A DNA stretch of 64,000 nucleotides from Pseudomonas sp. RIT-PI-r (GCF_001297015.1 NZ_LIGE01000017.1:124001-188000); one strand, 5' to 3'. Numbered from the stretch's first letter, positions 11,801 to 18,834 are shown. Notes: a model not told the origin generated them from the letters alone. A program made the numbers and translations.

Positions 11801-12875
11801 CGCCGACACAGCGGGGAAAAGCTTTGGGCTTTTGCGGCAGACCGTGGACAAGAAAGCCGTGTTAATGATCGATTGGACGACTGGGCGGATCTACCGACAA
11901 GCGTTCATGACTCCCGAAAGCTTGTTCGCAGCATTTGGTGCGGGAACCCGTCTGTTACGGGCTGACTTGATCCCGCCAATGCAGAGGGTGCTGCCGCAGC
12001 GCACGTTTGCCTGGGCTGTGCCCCATGCATCCGGTCTGCGCGCCAGGGCACATGACCACGTATTGTTCGACCTGTTCGAAGGTGAGCCTGCGCGCATTGT
12101 CGGTGTGGAAAAGGAGTTCTTTGACGGCGTGGATTCGCTACAGGCGCGGGAGCGCAAGCTGGCGCAACTGGTGGCGGGTCAGCATTGTGCCCCGTATCTG
12201 ACGGCAGGCAGGGTCGATGATCTTTGCAGTTGGTATGACGTCGACGCCGGCCGCTTGCTCAGTGCAACGGCGCCAGGTGAAGACTTGCCTGGCTATGTGG
12301 GCGTCGCCAACGGTCAAACCCTGGTGTTGCATGACCCGCAGAGCCGGCAGCTGTTCAGCAATCGCAGTGAAGATGGCAAGCTCAGTGACGTATGGATGAC
12401 TGCGCAAACAGTCAGCCGGATAGCCAATACGCTAGTCATCGAAAGCGGTCAGTCATTGGGTCGAATTGCGCCGATTCCGGACGGCGTTGATACGTTGATC
12501 CTGAGATATGCGGTGGATGGAGCCGACTTTTTTATCGACCAGAGGACCTGGGCACGACTTGATTGCCTTATTGTCGATTTCGATTTTCCGAACGCGTTAA
12601 GAAGTTATCTGTCGTTCAAGTTGGGGTCGATGGAGCATTGGCTGGTCACGCAGCAGGATGGGCACTTGCTGCTGACGGACGCAGACACAGGGCGCAGTAT
12701 CGTCTTGCGCAATGTCGCGGCTATCGGCGCAGAGTCTCGAAAGAAGGTGGCATTCAGTATCCCCTTGGCCGGAGAGCTCGCGCTGACGATCGATCTGGAT
12801 CAGTTGATGACAGCATTACAGGAGGAAACGCCGAGTGAGCTCGGTGAGCTGTTCTCTGGGTCCATCAATGTGTAA
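5871..12875 (+). CDS. TcdA/TcdB-like glycosyltransferase toxin, second tandem copy
   Basis: This 2334-aa protein starts at TTG, chosen for its AAAAGGA site and the lack of a better upstream start. The N-terminal domain (about 1-540) matches the large clostridial toxin glycosyltransferase. W113 lies in LHFVWVGG, D281 and R284 in AASDITRL, and the DxD metal site is D297-A298-D299 in YLDADLLP. Spacings equal those I recall for TcdB (W102, D270, R273, D286/D288). A papain-like module follows: C833 (GDPGRRCYPLA), H920 (NTENHSML), D939 (YRFYDPNFG). The pore-forming region begins near 1139 (VHTLNAGFAIQAL), with a Gly/Ala hydrophobic stretch at about 1264-1308. A TcdB-like segment (VVLPSLPDCFLAYE) lies near 1412. 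The rest is beta-rich and presumably binds receptor. The inferred role is glycosylation of a host protein, perhaps a small GTPase. A PaTox- or Mcf-type relationship of the Cys module is possible. Confidence 0.9.
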   Translation: MNSKDYGLLPGSEFSAAFKRADLESIAGNLRDDLAREQLLRYYNGAVAAADWSEQLTAIRLLKEFVESNFSDISDAQLKKLSGNLTDYHARLATTVHLLSSGKPVARKLHFVWVGGGIGAIQGDYINVWKQMTDADGYRLNLWYDSDGLLAHETNKIIVESAKAQVAKLVSEDAAMKSARLGKLYVERARVLRQQMFEHIQKATATGVSADQARINLLVSAYGQDEARLNTLKARNLQSLETVAANGIALRDIRSELSNQPLFEIYERELSCRGNLAAASDITRLQAVHFESGTYLDADLLPSLHKNIAGMDLSGFDIETRMGITQILLDSNPQILPNRSAPYADLRFKVPEHVKNALIEFAGTAPSLKDIFAPFNDVVVSQHGVRVGNKNSADLKSSPFNGLSNAMVSGHAGSAAIVGIIDKIRSNYTFLDRVEVLARQGNISLTDSAAFSNLIISEMEKIYGSLSTWGDELIVRNRFLQAVAEYDADGIKFGAQSAITMSGPTAVSQGLSDYVNEKALAEARQQISDRVDLRDGFNLATEEETHHSWKDNAKTESAWFELETSRIADGAYKNRYLGNVDELLKGQTLTFKQGWPVMEGKPVLLTSVLQQLLDSLGEPFVRAMNDRLTGDIAFNAPFSVDFETRQQILQQPSVELPPSTGAESLGNLNEALARIAAGKLPVDQLSPLHRVMFGGLFGATTLDQNGFADTWKTTVDFAEKTRDRGLFARYDVIEQTLLKRYTAPTEFSTSRVGTGESNSRVLKAQAFAKPMSVRQWREHLSQVEAVAKKEQRASILTRGNAVRELFFQAGASSAKQFPQGLLVQGAGDPGRRCYPLALAMAAALEKGTAAERALIGKLALANIAPDSAETHALLHVLDELRGIPMAQFGEKRPAVNLDAVIQALDAKTSGGSLLLNTENHSMLVSKVAGADETSYRFYDPNFGLYAFSRIDELHKAIQGFLQDEVVSRLYGVADGSGATFDVVDLNGVNIADTALPSKVSVGNLLSNDPVAGVTPVEPWRHHAQLRLRSLSENARLGQAFAIADAGKWTRIIKGATDQLHEKHQLSRDFVPVFESLKPAAQGRSEITLVNAKDPQQTRTVLTDDKRLSGIKSYLSDSFEELSGRGAGSSVVDPTDVGAVHTLNAGFAIQALLLGLKEAESAEGSTALTSAVRIHGYLSYAQLAHGLVADAVQLLGLVRHAFTDSVRVANTTSAIVGNALGNVLNEGVGNALQLASIGFDIYLLINAENDIQRAVFATQLAFDTAGLALGAGAFGASAAGAATAAAFLGGASVILGGLAIGIGALVEGFSARTERGKQIGRYLNRVNEAYRAKGYSVRGDTLFANPHAVYSQLNLRKGTITFGSQKIFAADDYSDLHPPKIDPDREHAFSIREALDLPEKFAISDKINVESVVLPSLPDCFLAYEFGGLPFSTTLREDLETALALEHDRYGKRQFWFSFYKVPTEYIIEKMVPNYVATTVSVVLGTQHRFLHVPTLPGEVHGYLSYDIDALGGHCSVTLAEGVKSLRLRVSTGEAMTWSLRAAWLNKSGVKIEGDVLQLGTINVQVPDKSVVFVQLDGHSYQVDWATGTLLLTELEAGPDEDGPMTRQRVRELARSSHLADGPTVIRNYPDALTGVRTSAWYDRGEDSFLLVRGLDPKHAADICMGPRIGQNIYYYCPADALIWRVDVVTGNIRSVFQLVRTELKAWITSIQEMPGGLLQVVRRIELDEDEFVKMTYLIEEDELSITGVSGHLSYHEGREIRSGTVFLDDFLSWYRLIPAASGVNDEHVTSAGWSRFITVDYMDYSSNAFSRVWVRSDDGRVFRPMLKEGNSNADAFDWALLDPQQPERDTVLFHHLRHRLLYRQRISAQDQSSVIFAQSILSLEVQQIHRRGRQYIALTDEGMVFRLNGAGERHLAGLGNDWLFARQERSGSNFRWWDSVLGTAAMWSAGAVEVGGISAASNHSPLYVVCLDQQLLIADTAGKSFGLLRQTVDKKAVLMIDWTTGRIYRQAFMTPESLFAAFGAGTRLLRADLIPPMQRVLPQRTFAWAVPHASGLRARAHDHVLFDLFEGEPARIVGVEKEFFDGVDSLQARERKLAQLVAGQHCAPYLTAGRVDDLCSWYDVDAGRLLSATAPGEDLPGYVGVANGQTLVLHDPQSRQLFSNRSEDGKLSDVWMTAQTVSRIANTLVIESGQSLGRIAPIPDGVDTLILRYAVDGADFFIDQRTWARLDCLIVDFDFPNALRSYLSFKLGSMEHWLVTQQDGHLLLTDADTGRSIVLRNVAAIGAESRKKVAFSIPLAGELALTIDLDQLMTALQEETPSELGELFSGSINV

Positions 12876-12907
12876 AGCGGTAGTTCAGCGTCGGCGGGAT
12901 TAGTTGT

Positions 12908-12940
12908 AAGGGCTGCGGATCAGATCATCCGCAGCCCTTT
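12908..12940. terminator. Bidirectional terminator between toxin 2 and marC
   Basis: GGGCTGCGGA at 12910-12919 pairs perfectly with TCCGCAGCCC at 12928-12937 around an 8-base loop. AA precedes the stem and TTT follows it. It lies between two convergent genes and can serve both. Confidence 0.85.
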
Positions 12941-12947
12941 ATCGCTT

Positions 12948-13550
12948 TCAGGAAACCAGGTAGCCCTTCACCCCGGTAAAGATGATCTGCGCCGCCAAGG
13001 CGCAGACAAACAACCCCATCAACCGACTGACGATCTGCAAGCCCTGGTCGCCGAGAATCCGTTCGATGTGATTGGACAGGTACAGCACCACCCCAACGGT
13101 GAAACTGGCCAGGGCGATACTCATGATCGCGGTCAGTTTGTCATCCCAATGCGGTTGGCTGATACCCATCACCAGCAGTGCACCGATAGTCCCCGGGCCA
13201 ACGGTCAAGGGGATGGTCAGCGGCACGATTGTCACATCCTGCTGCACGTTGTCACTTTGCACCACAGGCTTGCCTTGGGCCATGCCCAGCGCCGAGATGA
13301 ACAGCACGCTGCCGGCACCGATGCGGAATGCGTCTGCGGTAATCCCGAACACGTCGAAAATCACCCGGCCAAACAGATACAGCAGAACGCTGGAGACCAG
13401 TGTGGCGATGGCCACTTTCCAGGCCAGGCGCCGCTGTTCCTTGCGCGAGTAGCCACGGGTCAGGCTGATAAAGCAGGACAACACGAAGAACGGGCTGTAG
13501 AGCACCAGCATCTTCAGGTAAACGCTGAACAACACGTGGAGCATGGTCAT
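12948..13550 (-). CDS. MarC family integral membrane protein
   Basis: The 200-aa protein has six evident hydrophobic segments and the MarC-family signature around PLTIPLTVGPGTIGALLVMG. It is an inner-membrane protein; family members (MarC/YhcE, UPF0056) have no firmly established transport substrate. The start at 13550 gives M-T-M, and an alternative ATG lies two codons inside; neither has a strong ribosome-binding site. It runs against the toxins and the three-gene cluster, so it is probably a resident gene between two accessory blocks and not part of either. Confidence 0.85.
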   Translation of the reverse strand: MTMLHVLFSVYLKMLVLYSPFFVLSCFISLTRGYSRKEQRRLAWKVAIATLVSSVLLYLFGRVIFDVFGITADAFRIGAGSVLFISALGMAQGKPVVQSDNVQQDVTIVPLTIPLTVGPGTIGALLVMGISQPHWDDKLTAIMSIALASFTVGVVLYLSNHIERILGDQGLQIVSRLMGLFVCALAAQIIFTGVKGYLVS

Positions 13551-13788
13551 GTCTCGCCGGGAAGGAGAATGGGGATGGAGTCTATCAGCGCTTTACGGGT
13601 TGGGGTATCGACTTTTAAAGGCCGGTTGTTGTTGGTTTAGTTGCTGGTTTAGTTGTTTGTTAGTTGTGGGGTTTGTTGGTTTGGTAATTGATGTTACATG
13701 TTTTGATTTGTGGAGTGCTGGTGTCTTTGGTTATGGTTGTTTTCGCAAGTTAATGAAGGCTTGCTTAAATGATCGTAAGGAATTCAAA
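13551..13788 (+). promoter_or_regulatory. Divergent promoter region with a C-poor, GT-rich leader
   Basis: This spacer separates marC (minus) from the three-gene cluster (plus). From about 13617 to 13745 the plus strand is almost free of C and rich in TTG/GTT repeats, unlike anything else in the window. Frame 1 is open through it, but the composition and the good ribosome-binding site further down argue that it is an untranslated leader. A promoter must lie here for at least one of the two flanking genes; I cannot place it. Confidence 0.4.
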
Positions 13789-14589
13789 GTGAAAGATCCC
13801 GTAATGCAGAAACTCTATGTCGCCAATTGCATTAATGCTCTGCATCAATATGAAATTGATGAGGCTCCAACTATTCAACGTCGCGCTGCTGCCTTGAGCT
13901 TTAATTCGAGTGACGCCGTGGAAGCACCGACAAAGGCGGCTGTTGTCGGCGAAGGACTTTTGGCTTTTTCTGCTCATCTGACGGATGACAATCGGACCGA
14001 CGCACAAAATGCCTTTCTTTTCGCAACACTGGTAGCCAACAAGAAATTCCCGCTCGAAAGCCAGGGCCTGGAGTGGTATCTGTTGTTCCGCGAGGTCATG
14101 ACCAACTCGGGCTGGACGCCTGTTTCCAAGTACTTCACCGATCTGGAGGTTGCGGGCACCAGCGTGCGGATGGATAAGCTGGTCCTGGACATTCTCGGCT
14201 CGGTGGTAGCGGGTCTTGCGGTGCCTGGCCCTGCAACTGCGTTGATGCTGAAGGCAGCGGGCGACGCCATCGCCGCTCTGGAAAAACGTGACACCGCATT
14301 GACTCTGTATGAGCGCAATCTGCTGAACCACGGCGTTGGTGGCATCACCGCTGGCGTCTGTACCGAAGTGAACGGCGAAGCCATCATGGCCGTCGGTGCT
14401 GTACGTTTTCTGCGTCGCAATACGTCCACTAAAGTTATGTTTATCGATGTAGACGTTCGCAATGTCAAGTTGTACAAAGGTGAAACGATATTTGCCAAGA
14501 ATACCGAACTTGCTAATGCGTCTCGTCAGTCGATCAGGACCAAACTGGGCCTGAATGTTGTATCGAAAATCGAAGAGTATGAGATCTGA
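13789..14589 (+). CDS. Uncharacterised protein, first member of a three-gene paralogous cluster
   Basis: I do not recognise this 267-aa protein. The GTG start at 13789 has AAGGA seven bases upstream; the longer frame from 13543 runs through the GT-rich leader and is rejected. Its centre (TKAAVVGEGLLAFSAHL, then LFATLVANKKF and LEWYLLFREV) recurs in the next two genes. The last 100 residues (from about NHGVGGITAGVCTEV to VSKIEEYEI) resemble the C-terminus of the third gene. A Gly/Ala/Val-rich segment (ILGSVVAGLAVPGPATALML) is weakly hydrophobic; there is no signal peptide. A terminator directly follows, so it may be expressed separately from the next two genes. Its position beside the toxins suggests, but does not show, a linked role. 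Confidence 0.75.
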   Translation: MKDPVMQKLYVANCINALHQYEIDEAPTIQRRAAALSFNSSDAVEAPTKAAVVGEGLLAFSAHLTDDNRTDAQNAFLFATLVANKKFPLESQGLEWYLLFREVMTNSGWTPVSKYFTDLEVAGTSVRMDKLVLDILGSVVAGLAVPGPATALMLKAAGDAIAALEKRDTALTLYERNLLNHGVGGITAGVCTEVNGEAIMAVGAVRFLRRNTSTKVMFIDVDVRNVKLYKGETIFAKNTELANASRQSIRTKLGLNVVSKIEEYEI

Positions 14590-14594
14590 TTGAC

Positions 14595-14626
14595 AAAAAA
14601 GGGCAGTCGTCGCGACTGCCCTTTTT
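14595..14626 (+). terminator. Rho-independent terminator inside the three-gene cluster
   Basis: GGGCAGTCG at 14601-14609 pairs with CGACTGCCC at 14613-14621. A run of A precedes the stem and TTTTT follows it. It lies only six bases after the first gene's stop and 16 bases before the second gene's start, so it should attenuate expression of genes two and three. Confidence 0.85.
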
Positions 14627-14641
14627 GTTAGGGGGGATAAT

Positions 14642-15343
14642 ATGGATGATGATTATTTGGTTTTGGTTGTCGGGGTTTGCGTACTGATTATTCCCGATGG
14701 TAAGCAGCGGGAAACTTATAACGATCTAGTCAATTCAATTCTATTGGCGCAACTGGTTGCCAATAAAAAAAGTGAAAAATCGCTGTCCCTGGATTGGTAC
14801 GATACGTACGTGAGTGTCCTCGATGATTTCTGGTTGCGCCATCAGAAGTCGAAGCAGGAATGGCAGGTCAGCAACCCGGAAAACAGATCCGCGCTGGAGT
14901 TTTTTAATGCAGCGTTGAGCAGTGATGCAATGCCTGAAACGCGGATAATGGGTGCGGTTCTGCAGCGAATTGCAAGAATGCCCGGCGACGAACCCGCCAT
15001 CCAGCGATTGCGCAGTTTCATGAACATATCGTCTGCGGCCGGGGCGGACAGCGTGCCAGCGTCGTTGGCAAAGGTGCAGTTAATGGTGACTGTCGCGAAT
15101 GCTGTCGATTCGTTCGCAAGCGCGTTTGTTGAGTTCAAGACGTCACTTGAGTTAAACCCGAATCCATTTCAACAGGTGTATCAATCCGCAGATGTTCGAG
15201 GCTTGGTCCAAGCGCACCACGCCTGGGCAAGTCTGTCCGAAATTCGCTACAGCGGCGCGCGCGAAGCCATTGCCAGGAAAGTCAGGGACAAGCTTGCGGA
15301 CAGCGTGGCAGTGCTGAATCTGCCCAGGGAAATTGCGCTATGA
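14642..15343 (+). CDS. Uncharacterised protein, second member of the paralogous cluster
   Basis: A 233-aa protein with no family that I recognise. The ATG at 14642 follows AGGGGGGAT at good spacing. Its N-terminus (VVGVCVLIIPDG, then NSILLAQLVANKKSEKSLSLDWYDTYV) aligns with the middle of the first gene, so it lacks that protein's first 45 or so residues. The hydrophobic stretch at residues 5-17 (YLVLVVGVCVLII) corresponds to the AAVVG block of its sisters and need not be a membrane segment. The tail (EIRYSGAREAIARKVRDKL) resembles the corresponding tail of the first gene more faintly. It overlaps the third gene by ATGA, indicating coupled translation. Confidence 0.7.
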   Translation: MDDDYLVLVVGVCVLIIPDGKQRETYNDLVNSILLAQLVANKKSEKSLSLDWYDTYVSVLDDFWLRHQKSKQEWQVSNPENRSALEFFNAALSSDAMPETRIMGAVLQRIARMPGDEPAIQRLRSFMNISSAAGADSVPASLAKVQLMVTVANAVDSFASAFVEFKTSLELNPNPFQQVYQSADVRGLVQAHHAWASLSEIRYSGAREAIARKVRDKLADSVAVLNLPREIAL

Positions 15344-15981
15344 AGGACTTGATTGCACCGCAGGCTGCGGTAGTGGGCGGCAGCGTCGTGGCTTTTGCCA
15401 GTGGCTTGCCAGCGACCCATCGAGACGATATCTATATGAGCACAGCCTATGCGCAAAAAGCGACGCGCGCGGCGTTCGATGACGGGCTATCGGGGGACTG
15501 GTTCGAGTACTACAGGAATGTCCTGAAATTTGTTGGATGGGACGTGCCGAAACCGCAAACCTTGACACAGTCGCGCAACAGTCTGATGGCTGGTCAGGCA
15601 ACGCAGCGTATCGCGACGGCATGGGGTGAGCAGTTCAGCGAACCTATGCGGCGTGCGCTGCGGGTGATGGAACATAATGCATTGGCGCTCAAGCTGTTCG
15701 AGTCCACTTGTCTGCGCGCCAATGTCGGTTCTTTTCAAATGATCCCCTGCGTGATGAGCGGCCCGAACAAAGTGGAAATGGGCATCTATCATCGTCAGTT
15801 CCAGATCGAGAGACAGGCCAGCGGGTTTCTGTTCAGCAAGGATGAAACACTTATCCACAACAGTGTTGAACAGATTGCTGCCATCACCTTCAACACGCTG
15901 CATTACGCCCAGTTTCGCGAGAAAGTGAAAAAATCCGTCATCACCGGCTCGTTCAAATACATTGATGGCCTGGAAATCTGA
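15340..15981 (+). CDS. Uncharacterised protein, third member of the paralogous cluster
   Basis: A 213-aa protein that I do not recognise. The ATG at 15340 overlaps the previous stop as ATGA. It begins MKDLIAPQAAVVGGSVVAFASGL, which matches the AAVVGEGLLAFSAHL block of the first gene, and has the same WFEYYRNVLKFVGW element. From CLRANVGSFQMIPCVM to the end (FKYIDGLEI) it is similar to the last 100 residues of the first gene. No signal peptide or membrane span is evident. It ends 22 bases from the convergent retS stop. Accessory or immunity-like partners of the toxins, or independent secreted proteins, are equally open. Confidence 0.7.
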   Translation: MKDLIAPQAAVVGGSVVAFASGLPATHRDDIYMSTAYAQKATRAAFDDGLSGDWFEYYRNVLKFVGWDVPKPQTLTQSRNSLMAGQATQRIATAWGEQFSEPMRRALRVMEHNALALKLFESTCLRANVGSFQMIPCVMSGPNKVEMGIYHRQFQIERQASGFLFSKDETLIHNSVEQIAAITFNTLHYAQFREKVKKSVITGSFKYIDGLEI

Positions 15982-16003
15982 TCGAATAACAATACGACCT
16001 TGT

Positions 16004-18778
16004 TCAGAAGGTCGATGCCGTCCGGTTCTGCTGATCGCGCTGGGCCACCCAGTGTTCGATCAGCTCGCGCAGTTGCGACAGCTCCACCGGTTTCGCCATG
16101 TGGCCGTCCATGCCCGCCTGACGTGCACGCTCTTTATGCTCGGCGAGGATGTGCGCGGTCAACGCTACGATCGGTGTACGGATACGCTGGTTGCTGACTT
16201 CCCAGGCGCGCAGTTGCTGGGTCGCCGAGAAACCGTCGAGGATCGGCATTTCGCAGTCCATCAGCACCAGATCGTAACGCTGCGCCTTCATCGCCTGCAG
16301 GGCCTCTTCGCCGTTGCTGGCGGTGTCGGGTTGCAGGTTGAGCTTGCCGAGCATGCCGCGAATCACTTTGGTCGAAATTGTGTTGTCTTCGGCGACGAGG
16401 ATGCGGAAGTCGCTCGGTACTTTGGCTGCCGTGGCCGGGGTGACCACTTGCGGCTGGAACACCACCTGGCCTTTGTTGCGCTGGTTCAGTTCATCCGCCA
16501 GCGTGGTCTTGAGCGTGTAGCCGGCGACCGGTTTGGCGAGGATGCGCTTGATGCCCGAGTTGCGCGCGATGATCTTGCTCGGCGCGTTGCTGATACCGGT
16601 GAGCATGATCAGCAGAATGTCGTGGTTCAGGCTTGGATCTTCCTTGATCTTGGCCGCCAGTTGCATGCCGGTCATGCCCGGCATGTTCTGGTCCAGCAAC
16701 ACCACATCGAAGTAATCGCGCAGGTGTGCCTTGGTACGCAGCAGTGCCAGCGCTTCCTTGCCGGATGGCACGGCGCTGACGTTCAGGCCCCACGCACTGC
16801 ATTGCTGGACCAGGACTTTGCGGCAGGTGTCGTTGTCATCGACTACCAGCACGCGCGCACCTTGCAGCGGACTGTCGAGATCGGAGGTCGGGTGTTCGAG
16901 GCGATCCGGATCCAGCGGCAGGGTCAGCCACAGCGTGCTGCCCTGACTGGCACCACTCTTGATGCCGAATTCGCCCTGCATCAAACGGATCAGTTGGCGG
17001 GCAATCACCAACCCGAGGTTGCCGCCCAGACGGTTGGCTGAAAGGAAGTGCTTGCTGTGCAGTTCGGCGTGCATCAGCGCGTCGCGTTCTTCCTGCTCCA
17101 TCGGCGCACCACTGTCCTGCACGGCGATGCGCAGGCGCGGTTTGCTGCTGCGTTCGTCAAGCGCGACAACAATCAGCACTTCGCCTTCAGCGGTTTTCTT
17201 CAGGGCATTTTCCAGCAGACTCAGCAGGGTCTGGCGCAGGCGTGTCGGGTCGCCACTGATTACGCGCGGCACTTGCGGCTGGATAAAGCTGATCAGCTCG
17301 ACGTTCTGTTGTTCGGCCTTGGCGCGGTAGATGCTCAGGCAGTCATCGATCAAGGCATTGAGGTCGAACTGCACGTCGTCCAGTTCGATCTGCCCGGATT
17401 CGAGCTTGGAGATGTCGAGGATCTCGTTGATCAGCGTCAGCAGTTCGTTGCCGGCGCTGTGGATGGTCTGCACGTAGTCGCGTTGCTTGACCGACAGCGG
17501 TGTGCCCAGCAGCAGTTCGGTCATGCCCAGTACGCCGTTCATCGGCGTGCGGATTTCGTGGCTGATCTTGGCGAGGAACTCGGCTTTGGCGTTGATCTCG
17601 GCATTGCTTGCGGCGAGATCGCGGCTGACGCTGAAACGGCTTTCGGTGATGCTGCGCTGACGCTCGCCGAGGGCGATGCTCATCAGCAGGCCGCTGATGC
17701 AGATGAATGCCATCAGGGTCATGATCAAGCCTTGCGGAGAGACCAGTGTCAGCCCCAGCAAGGCAGGAAGAATGATCAACGTGCCGATGTTGAACACCAC
17801 CATCGCCGCGACGAACAGACGCGCCGGACGATAACCCTTCTGCCAGTGATAGAACGCGACAACCAGCATGCTCAGGCCGGCCAGTGCCACCAGTGCATAA
17901 GTGATGATGTTCAGCGGCAGGGTGTTGACGAACAGCAACAACAGGCTGCAGGTCACGATAAACAGAATGTCACCCAGCAACAGTTTGTTCAGCGGGTGCG
18001 GGCCGAGCGGGGCGAAAAAGCGATAGGCGAACATCAACCCGGCTGGGGCGGTCAGCAACAGTGCCAGATAGGCGCCCGGCGTCTGCACCGCGTGCCAGTT
18101 CGGCAGCCAGGGGCCGGCGAGGTTGAGCAGCAGCAACAGACTGAGGCCCAACAGGCCTTCGCAGACCGCCAGCCACAGGCTACTGCGCGACCGCGAGTAG
18201 GCGTAGCGCACAAGATTGTGCAACAGCAGCATGGCGAGACAGCCGAACAGCAAACCGAAGACCAGCGTCTGATTGTGGTTGGCTGCGCTCATCACCGCCG
18301 ATTGCAAGGTGACGTGCGGGCGCAATTGATGGTCAGACACCAGACGCAGATAGACATCGAGGGGTTTGTCGCTCTGCGGCAGTGGCAGCATGAAGTCGCT
18401 GCTCGGCAACGGTCGTTCGGCCTGTGGCTGATCGGTACCGGTGTTGAGTTGCTCGATCAGCTTGTCGCCGTCCAGCACGTAAAGATTGAGCTGTGACAGA
18501 TCGGGAGCAAAGATGCGCAGCACTTGTTCGTGCTTGCCCGGCGCCAGTTTGAAGCGCAGCCACAGGGCGCCGTCGGGCTCGGACGCGGTGAGGCGGTCAA
18601 GGTCGATGGGGCTGAATTGATTGGTGTAGCGAGCGGAGCGGATGTCGCTCAGTTGCAGATTGCCCTGATCGTCGAGCAATACCGACCAGCCACTGCCTTG
18701 CGCGGCCTGGGCCGGGAGCATGCAGAGCAAGGTCAGCATCGTGACGGTGAAGCTTATGGCAATCCTGAGCCAGCGCAC
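16004..18778 (-). CDS. retS: RetS-like hybrid sensor histidine kinase
   Basis: The 924-aa protein has a signal peptide (cut after about AQA, residue 25), a periplasmic 7TMR-DISMED2 domain (about 35-170) and a seven-helix 7TMR-DISM membrane unit (about 185-385). A HisKA domain carries H407 in KISHEIRTPMNGV, and a HATPase domain follows. Two receiver domains have D696 (LLDQNMPG) and D841 (LMDCEMPI). This architecture, the length and the neighbour purD match RetS (PA4856 in PAO1). RetS binds and inhibits GacS, lowering rsmY/rsmZ transcription, which favours acute virulence and represses biofilm and T6SS. It acts at the inner membrane. The gene is convergent with the toxin-linked cluster and follows purD. 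Confidence 0.92.
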   Translation of the reverse strand: MRWLRIAISFTVTMLTLLCMLPAQAAQGSGWSVLLDDQGNLQLSDIRSARYTNQFSPIDLDRLTASEPDGALWLRFKLAPGKHEQVLRIFAPDLSQLNLYVLDGDKLIEQLNTGTDQPQAERPLPSSDFMLPLPQSDKPLDVYLRLVSDHQLRPHVTLQSAVMSAANHNQTLVFGLLFGCLAMLLLHNLVRYAYSRSRSSLWLAVCEGLLGLSLLLLLNLAGPWLPNWHAVQTPGAYLALLLTAPAGLMFAYRFFAPLGPHPLNKLLLGDILFIVTCSLLLLFVNTLPLNIITYALVALAGLSMLVVAFYHWQKGYRPARLFVAAMVVFNIGTLIILPALLGLTLVSPQGLIMTLMAFICISGLLMSIALGERQRSITESRFSVSRDLAASNAEINAKAEFLAKISHEIRTPMNGVLGMTELLLGTPLSVKQRDYVQTIHSAGNELLTLINEILDISKLESGQIELDDVQFDLNALIDDCLSIYRAKAEQQNVELISFIQPQVPRVISGDPTRLRQTLLSLLENALKKTAEGEVLIVVALDERSSKPRLRIAVQDSGAPMEQEERDALMHAELHSKHFLSANRLGGNLGLVIARQLIRLMQGEFGIKSGASQGSTLWLTLPLDPDRLEHPTSDLDSPLQGARVLVVDDNDTCRKVLVQQCSAWGLNVSAVPSGKEALALLRTKAHLRDYFDVVLLDQNMPGMTGMQLAAKIKEDPSLNHDILLIMLTGISNAPSKIIARNSGIKRILAKPVAGYTLKTTLADELNQRNKGQVVFQPQVVTPATAAKVPSDFRILVAEDNTISTKVIRGMLGKLNLQPDTASNGEEALQAMKAQRYDLVLMDCEMPILDGFSATQQLRAWEVSNQRIRTPIVALTAHILAEHKERARQAGMDGHMAKPVELSQLRELIEHWVAQRDQQNRTASTF

Positions 18779-18834
18779 GGCGAAATCCCTTCGTAGGTTG
18801 ATGCCAGAATATAACGATGCGCGGCGGCGGAACA

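Noticed and set aside
13543..13788. N-terminal extension of the first paralogue (frame open from 13543)
   Set aside because: It overlaps the marC start, is Cys/Trp/Gly/Val-rich because of the GT-rich leader, and a good ribosome-binding site precedes the GTG at 13789.
15962..17041. Long plus-strand frames across retS (to 17041, and 17048-18496)
   Set aside because: They are antisense shadows of retS, rich in His/Gln/Arg with no domain. The minus-strand gene has complete kinase and receiver motifs.
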